Below are positions 1-24,830 of a stretch of 64,000 nucleotides of DNA, piece after piece. A program made the position numbers and the translations under genes. Under the pieces are notes generated by a model. It did not search any database. It had not been told where the DNA came from and saw only the letters and a program-made list of their open reading frames with translations. The stretch is from Phaeoceros laevis (Eukaryota; Anthocerotophyta; Anthocerotopsida; Notothyladales). The stretch covers positions 1 through 64,000 of the forward strand of contig JBNGIQ010008577.1 of the NCBI GenBank assembly GCA_049999765.1, read 5' to 3'. How positions within the stretch are numbered: position 1 is the stretch's first letter; each line of letters starts with the position of its first letter.

Positions 1-1331
1 AACGAACCCGTCATTATACTAGTGCGGCCGGTTTTTGGCGAGCCCTGGTCCAGCAGGGCATGAGGTCGTTGACGAGCGTGAGAGGAGGGGTGGGCCCAGT
101 GGTTATGCTTGCAGTCAGCATGCGGAGAGAGTGGGTTGTCTGTGGGACCCATGTGCGTAACATAGCTCATTATTCATAATCCCCAACTACTGCAGCCATG
201 AAGTCAGTTTGGCTGGTGACACCCGAATCCGGCTTCCTCCGTCAGACTGACAGACTTCCAGCCGTACTTTAACGCCCAAGATCAAAACTTACTCCATTAT
301 TATAACTGCACCAAGAAATAGTTACCACACCGCCGTTTCTCTCCTGTTGCCCTCTTTCGGCCGCATGCTTTCACCTGCCCGCAATTTGGGTCTCCTTGCC
401 GCGCGCCCGCCCGCCCGCATTCCACCATCAAGGCTCTTTATTTCCGCAGTTTTTTTCGTCGCAGCTGTGTGCTGTGTATTCTGCTCTCCGCCTCCTGTCC
501 GCTCCCCTTTCCCTGAAAACTCATCTACGCTTTTTGTTCCCAAATGCAAGCTGCTGCTGCTGCAACCGCCGCACTATCTGCGCTATCTGCTGATTTTTCT
601 GAGTCGACGGAGTTTGGGAGCTGAGATTGCAGCTTTGTTCTCCTTCGACCACTCCCAAGTACAGCTTTCAGATATTCCCTGAGCTATCTACTGAGTCTCT
701 TGCCAATCATCCCTATCTGCGCTGCGTCCGTTGCAGTTGGCAGTACAAACTAGTTGCATGCGCTTGGCGGTGTCGCAGGCTTTGCTGATTCTGATGCGGG
801 ACCCTCTCATTTTTCTCGTCAAATGACATTCTCCGAGGTGTGTTCTTTCTTGCGAGATTACAACTTCAATTAGCTACATGGTGTGTGGAGGATGTGGTTG
901 GGAGATATGATCCGGCACAGTAGTGGCCCTCTTGGTGTTGCGCTCACAGAACGCCTTGCACCAGCAGCTCTCTGTTCGTAAATGCAGCATTCAAATCGGT
1001 CTTCTGCCCCCTGCTCGTGGCAGCAGATTTTCGCTGAGCAGACACATGGTTCCATGCACAGGGACGAGTGGCTTCCAGGAAACGAGCGCAATAGGCGGTG
1101 CCTTCCACAGGCTTTGCATGCTTTTGCTCTGGACGGCATTCAGGAGCTGCCCTCCATCACACTGGTGTGACCACGCCAGCCTTTCTTCCTATTGACAGGA
1201 ACCTCGACAAGAGTTCACGGCATCTGGGCAGCAGCACTTCTGTTGCCTTCAGCTGACCCGTGTGTTCGGCGCTTGTATATATCCGTTCCTCCAGCACAGG
1301 GGGCCGCTCTGAATGCCCTTTGCGCCTCAGG
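1..1331. other. 5' flank of the TPD1-like gene, no gene recognised
   Basis: Reading frames here are short and resemble no family I know. A TATATAT run at 1276-1282 lies about 85 bases upstream of the preferred TPD1 start and could be its TATA box; this is a weak call on position and composition only. Confidence 0.4.
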
Positions 1332-1364
1332 ATGTTGAGACATGTGAGTCGTGGGCCTCGCGTC

Positions 1365-2219
1365 ATGGCCTCTGGCCACACTTCTCTCGTACTAGGGACA
1401 TGTCTTTGCCTCACCTGCTTAGTTTTCTTTTCTCCAGCGGCGGCCTTGACTGCGGCTACCGAGGGCCAAGGTGTGTTCTGACTCTTAAGGCTCGAATTGG
1501 CCACATTTTTAGTCTTGAACCTGCTGGCCATCCTGTATCGAAGCTGCATTTCCTTCATCACAAGCCACACAATGTAGTTGCAGGGCAGCAGTAAACGAAC
1601 GAGGTTGCGCCGCCTGCAGGCCACACACCAGACACGTGATGCAGTTTTTTTTGCAGATTTGGAGCGAGGAGTTGAGGTTGTTTCCAATCAAACGGGTTCC
1701 AGTCAACGGCTGGGCAGAAGTTTGCCCACCCTTGCTCAAGTAGCCGCTCTACGTGCTAGGAGGTTGAAACGTTCCCATCGGAAGCTGCTACGTGAGTTCT
1801 TGAACTACCCATCCACGTTCATCAGTTGCCGAAACTTGTTGTTCGGCTGTTCTGATTTTGTCGCCTTGCTTCTTTCTAAACTTTCTAGATGGCTTCTTGC
1901 AGAATCGTGTACCAAATCTGATATAAGCATATTTCAGGGCCAGTCAAGCCCTCTTCCCAGCGGCATTCCAACGTTTAGTGTTCAAATTTTCAACTTATGC
2001 GCCGTCAACTGCCCCATCTCGAATGTTCATATCTCTTGTGGATGGTTTGCTTCTGCCAATTTGGTGCTTCCCAACACTTTCAGGCGCATTAGATATAATG
2101 ATTGTTTAGTGAATGATGGGAAACCTTTAAGAGCTGGTGAGAGTGTGTATTTTCAGTACTCCAATTCCTTCGAGTATCCACTAGAAGTGAAGTTCGTCCA
2201 AAACTGTCGAAGATACTGA
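1365..2219 (+). CDS. TPD1: TPD1-like secreted cysteine-rich protein, 3 exons, 185 aa
   Basis: In flowering plants TPD1 is a small secreted ligand of the EMS1/EXS receptor kinase that specifies tapetal cells. Exons read 1365-1470, 1657-1791 and 1903-2219, with both introns in phase 1 and GT-AG borders; the second exon follows a run of eight T and GCAG. Exon 1 encodes a signal peptide (MASGHTSLVLG start, hydrophobic core, AAALTA end). Exon 2 is basic (ARRLKR). Exon 3 holds the family domain: CTKSDISIFQG, PLPSGIPTFSVQI, CGWFAS, RIRYNDCLVNDG and an FQYSNSF end, with the conserved cysteines. An in-frame ATG at 1332 would add 11 residues, but the start at 1365 places the signal peptide better. Family assignment is strong. 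The role in this organism is unknown, since TPD1-like genes outside seed plants need not act in a tapetum. Confidence 0.88.
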
Positions 2220-5200
2220 TGATACTGATGTTCTCGAGGACATCATTAAATCTTTCTTACCCTGGCATATGGCGGTTTCCTTGCATGTCTTGGGCGCTGA
2301 GTGCTAATCAGAGCGTGGACACTGAGGAGTTTCATAATTAGGTTGGGTTCTGTTTGTCCACCTGCAATTCGGACGTGTTTCTGAAAAAGCTTTTGTACAT
2401 ATGACGCTTGTGTGCGAATGACAGTTGAAAACCCTGCTATTAACCAGCATTGTGCAAGGCTGTTAGAAGGGGTCTAAATATCCCCCACCGCTCCGCATTT
2501 CTTAATTGTCCGTCTAAGTTGCTCGGCACGGTTGGCGACGCTGTTTTTGATGTACAATAAATTTTCTGGTCACTTTTTTACTGTCCAGGAACCGACCAGA
2601 GTGGAGCTTTAATGGGATGTGTTGGGCGAAACTACCGCGGTTGCACTTGCATTGATGATGGCCACGGTGTCGCGTGTAAACTACCGTTAACCCATCGGTG
2701 GCCGTAGTCATTATTGAATGGAGTCAGCGTGCAACTTGTTCCGTCCTGCGAAACTTGAACAGTTGAACCCCATTGTATGCGCACGAACTTAGGTAGCAGG
2801 ATGCACACGCATATGTGGATGCATCTTTCCACACAGGTAGACAGCAAGATGCTTCTTAGGTCCGGGAATCGGAATCATCCCGCCATTCACTACCCGAAAA
2901 GATTCATAATATAGACTTCAGATGTAGAGGAGATTACCAAGGATAGATAGATAGATTAATATCAAGTGAATAACATGTACGCCTGAGGCGAGACCGAGGC
3001 ACGGGTCGTACCGATGAGCGATACGTAGCTGGCCTGGCTCTACGTGCTTGGGAGCTGGAACGTTCGTTGTCATAAGTCAAACACACAAGGAGCGGACCGG
3101 ACTTCCGAAGGGATGAGCGTGATGAAATCCTCCTCTACCATCCATTGCACAACTTTTCAAGCACCCCAGCCGAACCGGGTCTTGGGCAGCCTCCACAGTT
3201 CTGGCCCTTTTGCACCGCAGCTAAACGACGACTCGCACAAAATCCCAGAGGTGCGGGGTGCCGGGTTCAATGAAACAACCATTCAACAGCAGGGCTGAAG
3301 TAGCAACAGACCTGCTCACATGTGTTTCTTGCCTGCGAATAAGAGTCAACCGGTATAGGCAACCACAAAGACTCCTGCAACACGAGTCACGAGTTACTAC
3401 GTCGCTTATATGGCTGCCAATAGACACGAGTCGTAGTTTTCCATCCACTCCACGGCGGTGAGCATCTGCGGAATCTAACCCCCGACCTGGAAAGCATGTG
3501 ACATCACCTCCAGTGAAACCTGGCCTTAACTTATCTACTTGGCGCCGATCTTGTAGTCTGCTGTGCTGGACCAAGTGTCCGCCGCTCTGCCCAGTAGGGC
3601 CACCTAGACACCCAAAGGCACTCCCGCAACACGGCATGCCAGTCTTGTGCAGATGGATGAAGTAAGCAAACAGCATGAGCCCCAACGCAGAAATTGGAAG
3701 GCCATTGCAGGAAGTGTTGCTGATCTTCACTACCCCAAGCAACGTGGTGCCCACATCATGGTCGAACCTGATTGTTGCAAACGAGCCCATGATTGGGAGG
3801 CAGTCAAATGTCAAGGTACCCAGACCTCACTCGAAGTGCGAAAACGTGACACTCAGAAACACCCAATACAGCCAACGAGTTCATGCGCACTCCCTGTTGC
3901 GGGTAGCCTATCATACAGCTACAAGTGACTCATCCACCAGAAGGAACGAGCAGATGCACTTTGCAGACCTTTGTTCCATACGCGCAAAGAAAATGCTTAA
4001 CGTGAACCGGTGAGCTGGACACGTCCTCCATGAGCAAGCCAATCCCTATGATCACTCAACATCAGGAGAAGGAAAAAGTATGTCCACCAACATCATTTCA
4101 ACTCCCATTCACCTGGAACGGCTATCTCTTACAAAAAGTTGGGCCTGTCGCTGCCCAATACACAGGAAAGAACAGTCGAGGTCTACATACCAAGTCTAAC
4201 CTTGATATATTCCTCCAGGTTCCTGCTGGATGACAAAAACTTCAACTGCCATGATACACAACACCACAGCATCACAAAGCTAACCAGCACCTGGTCCGAA
4301 AACTAGGGCTCGTAATACCTTCAACTCCGCAACATCTATATTTGTTACCTTATCATACTTCCAGCAAAGATCAGCCCCCAATTGCAACAAAACTTAGCTC
4401 AACCTCTGCTTGAAGCTTCATTTCACTGATGCTTTCTTCACGTCGCCTGTCAGTCAACCCACATTTGAAGAGCAGATCTATGAGGAACCCAGTTCCTTCC
4501 AAGGAGCAATGTGAGCCAGATTAAAGGTTGTGTGATGCTCTCTGCTTGGTCCACATCCTATCAACACTTTCTAACATTGGCATGTGTAGAGAAACTTGGA
4601 TACCGACCACAGGCTACAGGTAAGAATGCCCGAAGACCAACCAGTTCACAATTCATCATATGTCCATGAAGATGCAGAAATAAACCAGGAATCAAGCACC
4701 TCACCAGATGCGCAGTTATCGCCAAATCGTCCATGGGTCCAAAGAACAACTTAGTGAACCGTTAATGTGTATGGGTTTGCATCCATACTACAAACTTTCA
4801 ACTACAGAAGGCAAGTACATGTGAAAAAATGTAGAGTGGCACGATGTACCATGTGCAGCACTCCGACTACACACTCACTGTTCCACACGAATCAACTAGT
4901 AAAGAATCTCGCCACTTTTCTTCTGACAAGGCCTTGCATCCATCTGGTTGACGCCTTAGCCCTGCAAAAGGGATGTACCCAACCCTGCAATTTACATGTT
5001 CCTGGACTAGTACGTGTCATATTAGAAAGGCCAGGTTTTTGCAGCAATTCAAACTTCTTTTAATGGAAACATGTATTTCGCCAGCTGAGTGCTGATCCGG
5101 CCTAGGAAGGATACACAACCAAGAAGATGAAATGAAAATAAGTCCCTCCTCTGTCACATCTGAAATGATTCCGCTTTCTGTATCTATCGTGCCATTGAGA

Positions 5201-5713
5201 GACCAGAAATCATTCACCCTTTTCCATTACCAAACCACTCTATCACCACATTGTACACCGTGAACTCAGTGTATGCTGTCTCCGTGTCCCTCATACTGCA
5301 AACAGTAAAGCACGGGAACCAGTACACGCTCCAGGACTACCTGCCCCTCAATGTGCACGTCTGTGCCCTTCACATTACCTTGTTGAGTCCTACGTCTGCA
5401 ACTAGAAAAACTCATTCCTTGCATAAATTCTTGCCCATCAAGAAGTGAAATTGCCCATCAAGAAGAGAAATTGCACATCAAGAAGGGAAACGGAGGTCAC
5501 GACTTTTCAAAAATCTACCATGACTAAAGTTGATAGCAGATTGAAGGGCTAACCTGCTTGCAGAACAAAACCTGCCTACCATTATTCATACCTGGACTGT
5601 TACTACAGTCAAACCAGTCCAACCAACTTTCATGAATTGGTGGCTGCAAAATTTGGTCTACTCTATTTAACTTGCACAACCCAACGTGCTGAAGAAAATA
5701 TTAGTATGAAGTT
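2220..5713. other. Intergenic stretch between the 3' ends of TPD1 and Tic22-like
   Basis: The first few hundred bases are probably the TPD1 3' UTR. The rest carries short open frames on both strands, the longest on the minus strand at 3221-3814 (197 codons), without recognisable domains or a plausible exon chain. A short GATA run lies near 2943 and a 20-base tandem repeat at 5431-5490. I see no supportable gene. Confidence 0.4.
5431..5490. repeat. Three tandem copies of a 20-base unit
   Basis: The unit TTGCCCATCAAGAAGTGAAA is repeated three times exactly in phase, with one or two substitutions per copy. It lies just past the 3' end of the Tic22-like gene. Confidence 0.9.
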
Positions 5714-7327
5714 TCAGGTGAGAACCACACTTTTCGCTTCTGCTAGACCCTTTCCTACTAGGTTGAAGGCATCCATACCAGGAGGTATGAAAACAATGTC
5801 ACCCCAACCAGAAATTTCATCATTGCTCTGCTCAGACAACCCACAGAACAAAGACAAGAGTGGTGAGTCACCAAACTGAACTCAACATCCATTCATCTGG
5901 TACTTCTCACGAGGGAACCCCCATGTACCTCCATTCGCTTGACCACATCCTCAAAGCTTCCGACCTGAAAATAAGCAGTTCATCGTTTCTGACTTGGTTC
6001 CTGTGAACCTCAGCAAACTCACTTGCATATGTATTGACCAAAAGGCGCTTGCTACATTGGTAATAGTACCTGGATATCCGTGTTCACTCTTAACAAAGGG
6101 TTCACCCTCTGTTGCTGTTTGAAAGCTCTACTCAAAGCTCCATCCAAATCCTCCTAAATTCCAAACCCCAGACATTTACTTCCTTCTTAGATGCAAGTCA
6201 CCTCCGTCCGGGGTGCATAACAAAACTTGAGAGGCCACCAGAGACCTCAGCAGACACAAAGGCAGAGGGACCGAAAAGCAGTGGACGCAGAATGGCATGA
6301 GCAAACCTTGCAAAAGAAGATGGGACAGAACCGGCGATTGTTGCTCCTGAGGATAAGGTTGCCGGACTGGAGGAGAACCGGCCGCAAACATACTCAGTTC
6401 ATGAGCGTTAAACTTCTTGCCCCTCCTTTGTATTATGCACAGCCATGGCAAAGTAGACTCAATCGACTCCATAGGAAGAATAAATGCCAATGATACCTGA
6501 AATACAGGCACACCATCGAAAGACCTTCCTGGATCTCCAGCTCTTGCTCGTGCCTGAAACATAGATGTTTGTTACAGATTTCTAACATAGAACCCGTCAG
6601 TCAACTTACGCTGCTGCAACTGTCTGGAAGGCCCACCTCAAGAGCATTTTTGACTTGACGCGGGTCCGGTAGGAACCGAAACGCTATACCTTCAGTATTG
6701 AGCTGGTACACCTGCGCGAGAATTAACCAATAAAGATCTGTCTGGCCAAAAAGTCTGGGTGAGGGGACCTATGCAACGTGAACCAAATCGATTCTTCAAA
6801 AGGTCATAATAAAAGAGGCAAGTCTACCTTATCCAGAGACACGGCAACCACTCTTGCTCCCCGTCCTAAAACGGGCTCACGATCTTTGACCTGCCACTCC
6901 AAGGTCTAAATCTTTATACTGACCAGTTCACGCCGACATAGAGGCATGAAAGTCACCTGGCCAGTACCTGCGAAAGGAGTGACTCTGCATCCTCATGCCG
7001 GAAGCAGAAAACTCCTAGCGACTTGTGACTATTCAGGTCAGAGACCAGAACAAACTCATTAGCGGAGTTACTGACAGTGTAAACGGGAACACCATCGAGG
7101 CGCTTGGACACCTGATCCGTACTCATAGCCAGATCAAATAGGTAACGGGGCCCAGATGAGGGGGTGGGCTGGGACAAGGAGGCCCACAGCGATGGCCGCC
7201 TCGGCTGCTCCTGAGGAAAATGACACCACTTTTGAGTCAGTGCAGATCCCATGCGAAGGGCTCCTTGAAGGAAGGAGGCCCCGTGTTGTATGGGAGCAAG
7301 CCAGGAGGGACCCGCGCTGTCGCCCAT
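5714..7327 (-). CDS. Tic22-like family protein, 8 exons, 292 aa
   Basis: Tic22 proteins act in the chloroplast intermembrane space during protein import; this one resembles the Arabidopsis Tic22-like branch (At5g62650 type), whose role is less clear. Exons in coding order: 7327-6968, 6890-6828, 6711-6610, 6553-6497, 6366-6307, 6153-6070, 5964-5929, 5830-5714. All introns are phase 0 with GT-AG borders. Recognisable blocks: LDGVPVYTVSNSANEFVLVS and HEDAESLLSQ (exon 1), GIAFRFLPDPRQVKNAL (exon 3), FDGVPVFQ (exon 4), NNRRFCPIFF (exon 5), VGSFEDVVKRME (exon 7), SGWGDIVFIPPG (exon 8). Length and N-terminus agree with the family. It starts 332 bases from a divergent small gene, so the two probably share a promoter region. 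Confidence 0.9.
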
Positions 7328-7658
7328 AGGGAGCAGCCGTCTGGTCGAACAGCAAGTGGAGAGTCTGTCGCTACGCCCGCCGATTCTGGGCAGAGGGGCG
7401 TGTGAGTTAGTCGTCCAGCACTCACAATTGGCTACCGTTTCCGAAATCTATCGAATCTTGCGTCCTGTTCGACGGCCTATAAAATAATATCTGATGACTC
7501 CAATCCTCTTATCCCCGTCAGTTCGCTGAGCTCTCTAGTCTCCACTACAATCCCGATGGCGTTGCACCTCATGCTCGCGGTCCCTTGCTCGATCCCGTCG
7601 TCACCTTCACCCTCGCGCACCCGCAGCGGCTGCCCTCGTCGATCCTATCACCCTGTTC
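7328..7658. promoter_or_regulatory. Shared divergent promoter region of the Tic22-like and small membrane-protein genes
   Basis: The two start codons point away from each other across this short interval. TATAAAAT at 7478-7485 is oriented for the plus-strand gene. No equally good TATA box is visible for the minus-strand gene. Co-regulation is inferred from layout only. Confidence 0.45.
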
Positions 7659-8084
7659 ATGCCAGAGCCAGCGATAGCTCCGGCGCAGGTGCTTGCCGCG
7701 TCTCTCTTGTGCTCTGTGGTGGCCCCCCATTGCCGCTCATCATCTTCTGCTGTGGTTGTAGGCGGCTCGGAATCGGGAATGGTGGATGCCAACATGCTGG
7801 TGTTGAGGCGACGGATCCACCAGCTCCGCTTGAGAGAGAGGCGGACTGTCAGTGGTGGGAGTCATCAGGAGCAGTGGATGGAATGGGAGAAGTCGTGCTT
7901 CTCCATCTATCGGCCAGACTTAAGTCTGATGCTCACCAGTCTGGAGACCCAGTTACTGGACATGCGCCCCAGCTACCTGCTCTCTTTGGTGTCCATGCTA
8001 ATGGCTTTTTTGCCTGCAGCTTCTTTATTATTTGTAGCTACACTCGCCTCCCAGATTGCGTCTTTGTGTGCACCTGCCTTATGA
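7659..8084 (+). CDS. Small plant-specific membrane protein, single exon
   Basis: The frame gives 141 aa from the first ATG, or 101 aa from the ATG at 7779, which I prefer because conserved-looking sequence begins there (MVDANMLVLRRRIHQLR). It resembles a plant family of about 100 residues with an RRRI.QL.. helix, a central WMEWEK motif, a middle block ending in TRPS (here MRPS), and a hydrophobic C-terminus. Here the last ~45 residues form one or two membrane spans (YLLSLVSMLMAFLPAASLLF). The function of this family is not known to me. Its 3' end converges with CHD1, with only about 100 bases between the stop codons, so the 3' UTRs probably overlap. Confidence 0.6.
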   Translation: MPEPAIAPAQVLAASLLCSVVAPHCRSSSSAVVVGGSESGMVDANMLVLRRRIHQLRLRERRTVSGGSHQEQWMEWEKSCFSIYRPDLSLMLTSLETQLLDMRPSYLLSLVSMLMAFLPAASLLFVATLASQIASLCAPAL

Positions 8085-8187
8085 CAAGAGACCATAGCAT
8101 TCACTGGCCGATCGATGCCGTTCTAGATATCATGTGTGCATTTAGCAAACACTCTGAGGATTGAAACTGGTGCCTACGCCAGTTTTC

Positions 8188-21035
<12,848 letters not shown>

Positions 21036-21401
21036 GCCAAAGAAAGGGCAGGTGAAGCTGAACCCACGTCCGGCATGGCACCCGTTCCCAGAATGCTTAA
21101 CACCTCCATAACTCTCAGGGACCCTGGACCAATCTCAATCGCCAAGGAGCTGCGAGCTAGACCGCCATCAAGACCGCCTCTTGCTGGCTCATTATACACC
21201 AGCTATGAAGGAAGGTGAAAACTGCCTCGCATGCTGCATGCAACTGGGGCTCAAGTTCTTACGAAATAAAGCGATCGGAGGCTAGGAGCTGATAGCATTA
21301 ATCCGTTAGAAAGAAGAAAAAGTAGTTTATTTCCATTGTGTGACGGGGTAAAAACCACAGGATTATACTTACATTTCGGGTTTAGGGTTTACGATTATAA
21401 G
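21036..21401. promoter_or_regulatory. CHD1 upstream region
   Basis: This is the 5' flank of the minus-strand CHD1 gene up to the start of transposon-like sequence. I see no clear TATA box. Any CHD1 5' UTR intron would lie here, but none can be proved. Confidence 0.35.
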
Positions 21402-22145
21402 TGTTGGACTTGAATTGATAGGAGCAACACTAGGAGCAACTCAATACTACACGAGCAGTAGTTGGGGCCAGCGCATATGAACCACAAAAACCACATATGA
21501 AATCAGATCTTCGAACGTTTAGGTTTCAAAATTTCCACAACTATGACTACGAAGTTAAAAGAGCCAAGAGGCCCACGGTTTAACCACCGGTGTTAACTCT
21601 TGAGGTCTGAAGTTGGTAAACCAACCAGTTTTCAATCTTATTATCTCATTTTAATCACTATGGTTACTATTATTATCATTAACACTATTATTACTATTAT
21701 TGATAAGATGAGAAACTTATCATAGAGGGTGCTATACTCTTTTTTAATACACTGTATGTTATGGACAAAATATTTTTTTTCAATAATTTAATGATCTAAG
21801 AATATAGACGAGTGAAAATGGAAAAGAGAAGGACACAAAAAGAAGCTATGAAGCTAAAATTATTAGCAACTCATGCAACATTGCAACTAATACAAAATAA
21901 GGCAAGAGGTCCTCAAAGGAAAAAATGTCATGGGTTACCTTAATTAATTACCCTAGTTAGTTACTATAGTTAGTTAAGAATAGTCTAATCCACGTAGTTT
22001 AGGCTAGTACGACTGTCTAAACTAGCTTTGTACGTGTGCAAAGTCAATAGAGCCATGGGTACATATACACGACCTAAAACCCTAGCCAGGACCCTCGTTT
22101 CTTGCTAAACACGAGCATGGTGGTTTTTCATGACAACTGGTATCA
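21402..22145 (+). mobile_element. Possible solo LTR with adjoining primer-binding site
   Basis: The segment begins TGTTGGACTT and appears to end in CA at about 22135, followed by TGGTATCA (22138-22145), the core of the initiator-methionine tRNA primer-binding site used by plant Copia and Gypsy elements. The body is AT-rich with repeated TAGTTA motifs, and a stretch near 22040-22090 resembles a U3/R junction. I found no matching second LTR in the window, so it is a solo LTR, a truncated element, or chance. Confidence 0.35.
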
Positions 22146-22832
22146 CATTTGCGGCCTCAATAGGAAGGCCATGTGCCAAGATGTCCAGCAACAGTGGAAA
22201 GGCTATCGGCTCCTGGTGATCGAACGTAGCAAAGCATCTGAACCTCTTGGTTCAATGGGTCTAGGAGTTTCGGCCCAACCAAGCTCAGTTGAGAACATTG
22301 TTGCTCTTGGGCGCGAGTTACACGGTAGTGTCAATCTTGTGGTCAAGCCTTTTAGTGGACGTGTACGTGAAGTGGTTGGCAGAATAAGGTCTCATAAAGG
22401 GCGATGGCGGACCCCACTTTTCGGAGGCCACGGCTGATTTGCCACTTTTCAGAATCGCGAGAACTGCTCAAAACCCAACATCACGTGTACAAGGCCTTTT
22501 AGTCCAGTAAAAAATATTAACATTTATAAAAAACCACCAGACAAGGTGCAAGGCATAACGCGTGCGCGTTCATTTTTAGGTTAAGAAATTCCAAAAAAGG
22601 CTATGTAGCAGGAAAAATCGAAAATATTTTCAACCCCTAATTGCACAGGACGGCTGATGCACTTCGTGAGTCAAAAGCCCAATTACATGCTTTTCGACTG
22701 TCCACAGGGAACGGCTTCAAAAACGTCATCCAGCATGGGCTGCCAACTTTCCTTACGGTTTGCATATACTAGCTGGCATCACTCCTAGTCCTCATTCTCT
22801 AGTACCCAATCTTTTGTTCTAAGAGGGCCGGT
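22146..22832. other. Unassigned repeat-like sequence downstream of the LTR-like segment
   Basis: An open frame at about 22102-22437 (plus) runs out of the LTR-like segment but has no gag or other signature I recognise. The rest is short-frame sequence, probably decayed transposon. Confidence 0.3.
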
Positions 22833-24640
22833 CTAGGCTACTGGGCTCACCCCTGCACTCAAAGAATTGCCACCATTAGTTTCATGTCCAGACATCAGAG
22901 AGAAGGTGCAGCACATTTGTTCACTTACCACTAGCCATGGTAGGCATGACTGGTGAAGAATATTACGAATTCTTGCACGTCGTGGATGAGGCTCTTCACC
23001 TGATTCCAACCCCAATATTTGCCAAGCATACAGGTCAGCAGATCCTTCGATTGTCCCAGCCGCGTTCAGATCCTTTAACTCAACATGATCATCATCAGAT
23101 GCATCTGAATCCCATGTTGGCAACCTAAGCTCCTCTGTTGGCTTAGCACGGAGCTCAAAAACCTTCTTTCGCAACCGCTTCATTGTCGCATCAGGCAACG
23201 TATTAGACTTGTTAAGAATGAACCCATAAGCCAGAACGTTTGCCTCTTGTTTGCACATGTTCAGTGGACTTCGCTTTTGGCACGTAGCAGTCCTCAAAAG
23301 CATCCATGTTCTGTGTTTGCCACCAGTGGACTGTCAATGTTGCAGGCTCTGCCTTTCGGTCCACCTCTGTCACCCTTGCCGGCCAAAATGGTCTCCCCTC
23401 CTCATCTTCTGCTTGCACGGCAATCATGTGATCCACTTCAATGTCGTCGATATCTTCTCATGCCTCCTCCTCCACAATAACTCTGATGGCTGACTTTCGA
23501 GGCACAGCATACATCTCTCAGGCTTGCCCCCGGATTGCTTAGAAACTCATCATCTCCCAACGTCTCGTCGGCAGGTTCAAGAGGATTAGGCGCAATTTCA
23601 TCTCCGATATTCCATACCCATGGAGTAGCCAAAGGTTGGGTCTCTCCAGATGCTTGCAACTGTGTTGCATATTTCAACTTGTTCCTCCCAAAAACCATCC
23701 CAACATTGCAGTTGTTCAACAGAATTGTGTTTCCGGCTGGGAGTCAAGGCCGCCTTCACTTCAGCCAACTCTGCCTAAGCACACGCTGCTGGATCATTGT
23801 TTTCAACCGGTGCTCTAGGTTTCCCACGCAAACGCAAGGTCATAAGTTGGGCAGCATTAATATCCATGGTCGGCTCCGCTAGCAGTATGTCCACACCACC
23901 AGCTGGATCTCACCAATTGATCCTAAGTAGAATTTGCCTTTGATCGCATGATAGTGATCCACTCCTTGTTCAACAATTGCTCCTTGCTAATTTTGAGTTG
24001 CAGCTGGAAAGAATGGTTGTGCAACTGCTTTGCACCAGGTGGTTCTCCTTTGGTCCAAAGATATTGTCTTAAGTCCGAAACCTCACGCAAGATCTTAAAC
24101 TCAAGAGTAGGTGTGTATGCTCATTGTAGTACCACAATCAACCCAGGCATAGTGAAAGCTTCTTTCAAGCCAAGAATCACTAAAAATAGCGAAAACATTT
24201 GATCTATTTCATTATGGGTATGCCCTACCATGAGGAAACCAACCTTGATACTTTTGAAGACACCCTTGTTCACCAACATATGCAAATAAGAAAATACCTC
24301 TGTGTTCTTATTCTGCGCAGTTGTATTGTCCATCTACAGAAACAGCTTTTCAAGCAACAGTCTCGGCCAGTTGGTTATGATGTCATATGTGTATAATACC
24401 AATTGTCAGGTTGGGGTCATTCAAGATGTTGCCGAAGGTCAAATACACCCTAGTCTTGAGCACATGGTTTAGTATGAGGACCCCAACCACATGCACACCT
24501 ACCAACAATCTAGAGTCGAGGGACTTTGGAAGCCGCTTGTAGTGCGGCAATTCCGTTTTCTTTTGATCCATCCTGTCCAGTTGAATTCCAAGATACTTGT
24601 TTGGTTTGTCAAACATTTGCAAGCACATGTTGCTTGCCAT
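22833..24640 (-). pseudogene. Remnant of a DUF7869-type transposon-associated gene
   Basis: Minus-strand fragments in several frames align in order with proteins of the DUF7869 class, which occur in many copies in non-seed plants, oomycetes and fungi and look transposon-borne. Near 24400-24560: LPHYKRLPKSLDSRLLVGVH. Near 24190-24333: MDNTTAQNKN, then VGFLMVGHTHNEIDQMFS, the family's signature. Near 23260-23436: FWPARVTEVDRK and TLTVHWWQ, resembling the C-terminal part of these proteins. Frames change between blocks and stops intervene, so it is not functional. The element ends are not visible. Confidence 0.6.
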
Positions 24641-24830
24641 CTTCTCCCTTTCCTTTTGCTGCTTTCATCAGCGGTCTCCTGGCTCAACAACGTATTTGTC
24701 TGCACAAAGCAAGCCAAGGTTCACGTCATTTCAGAAACAAATACTTTACCAACCACCTGTTGCACCTACCCTTTCTCTGAATTATTCCTTAACTACAGCC
24801 ACAGCACATTCAGACAACCTAAGCAAGTAA

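Noticed and set aside
3221-3814. Minus-strand open frame of 197 codons
   Set aside because: No recognisable domain and no neighbouring exons; not supported as a gene.
21375-21395. TTTAGGGTTTA, telomere-like motif
   Set aside because: Only one and a half units; no array.
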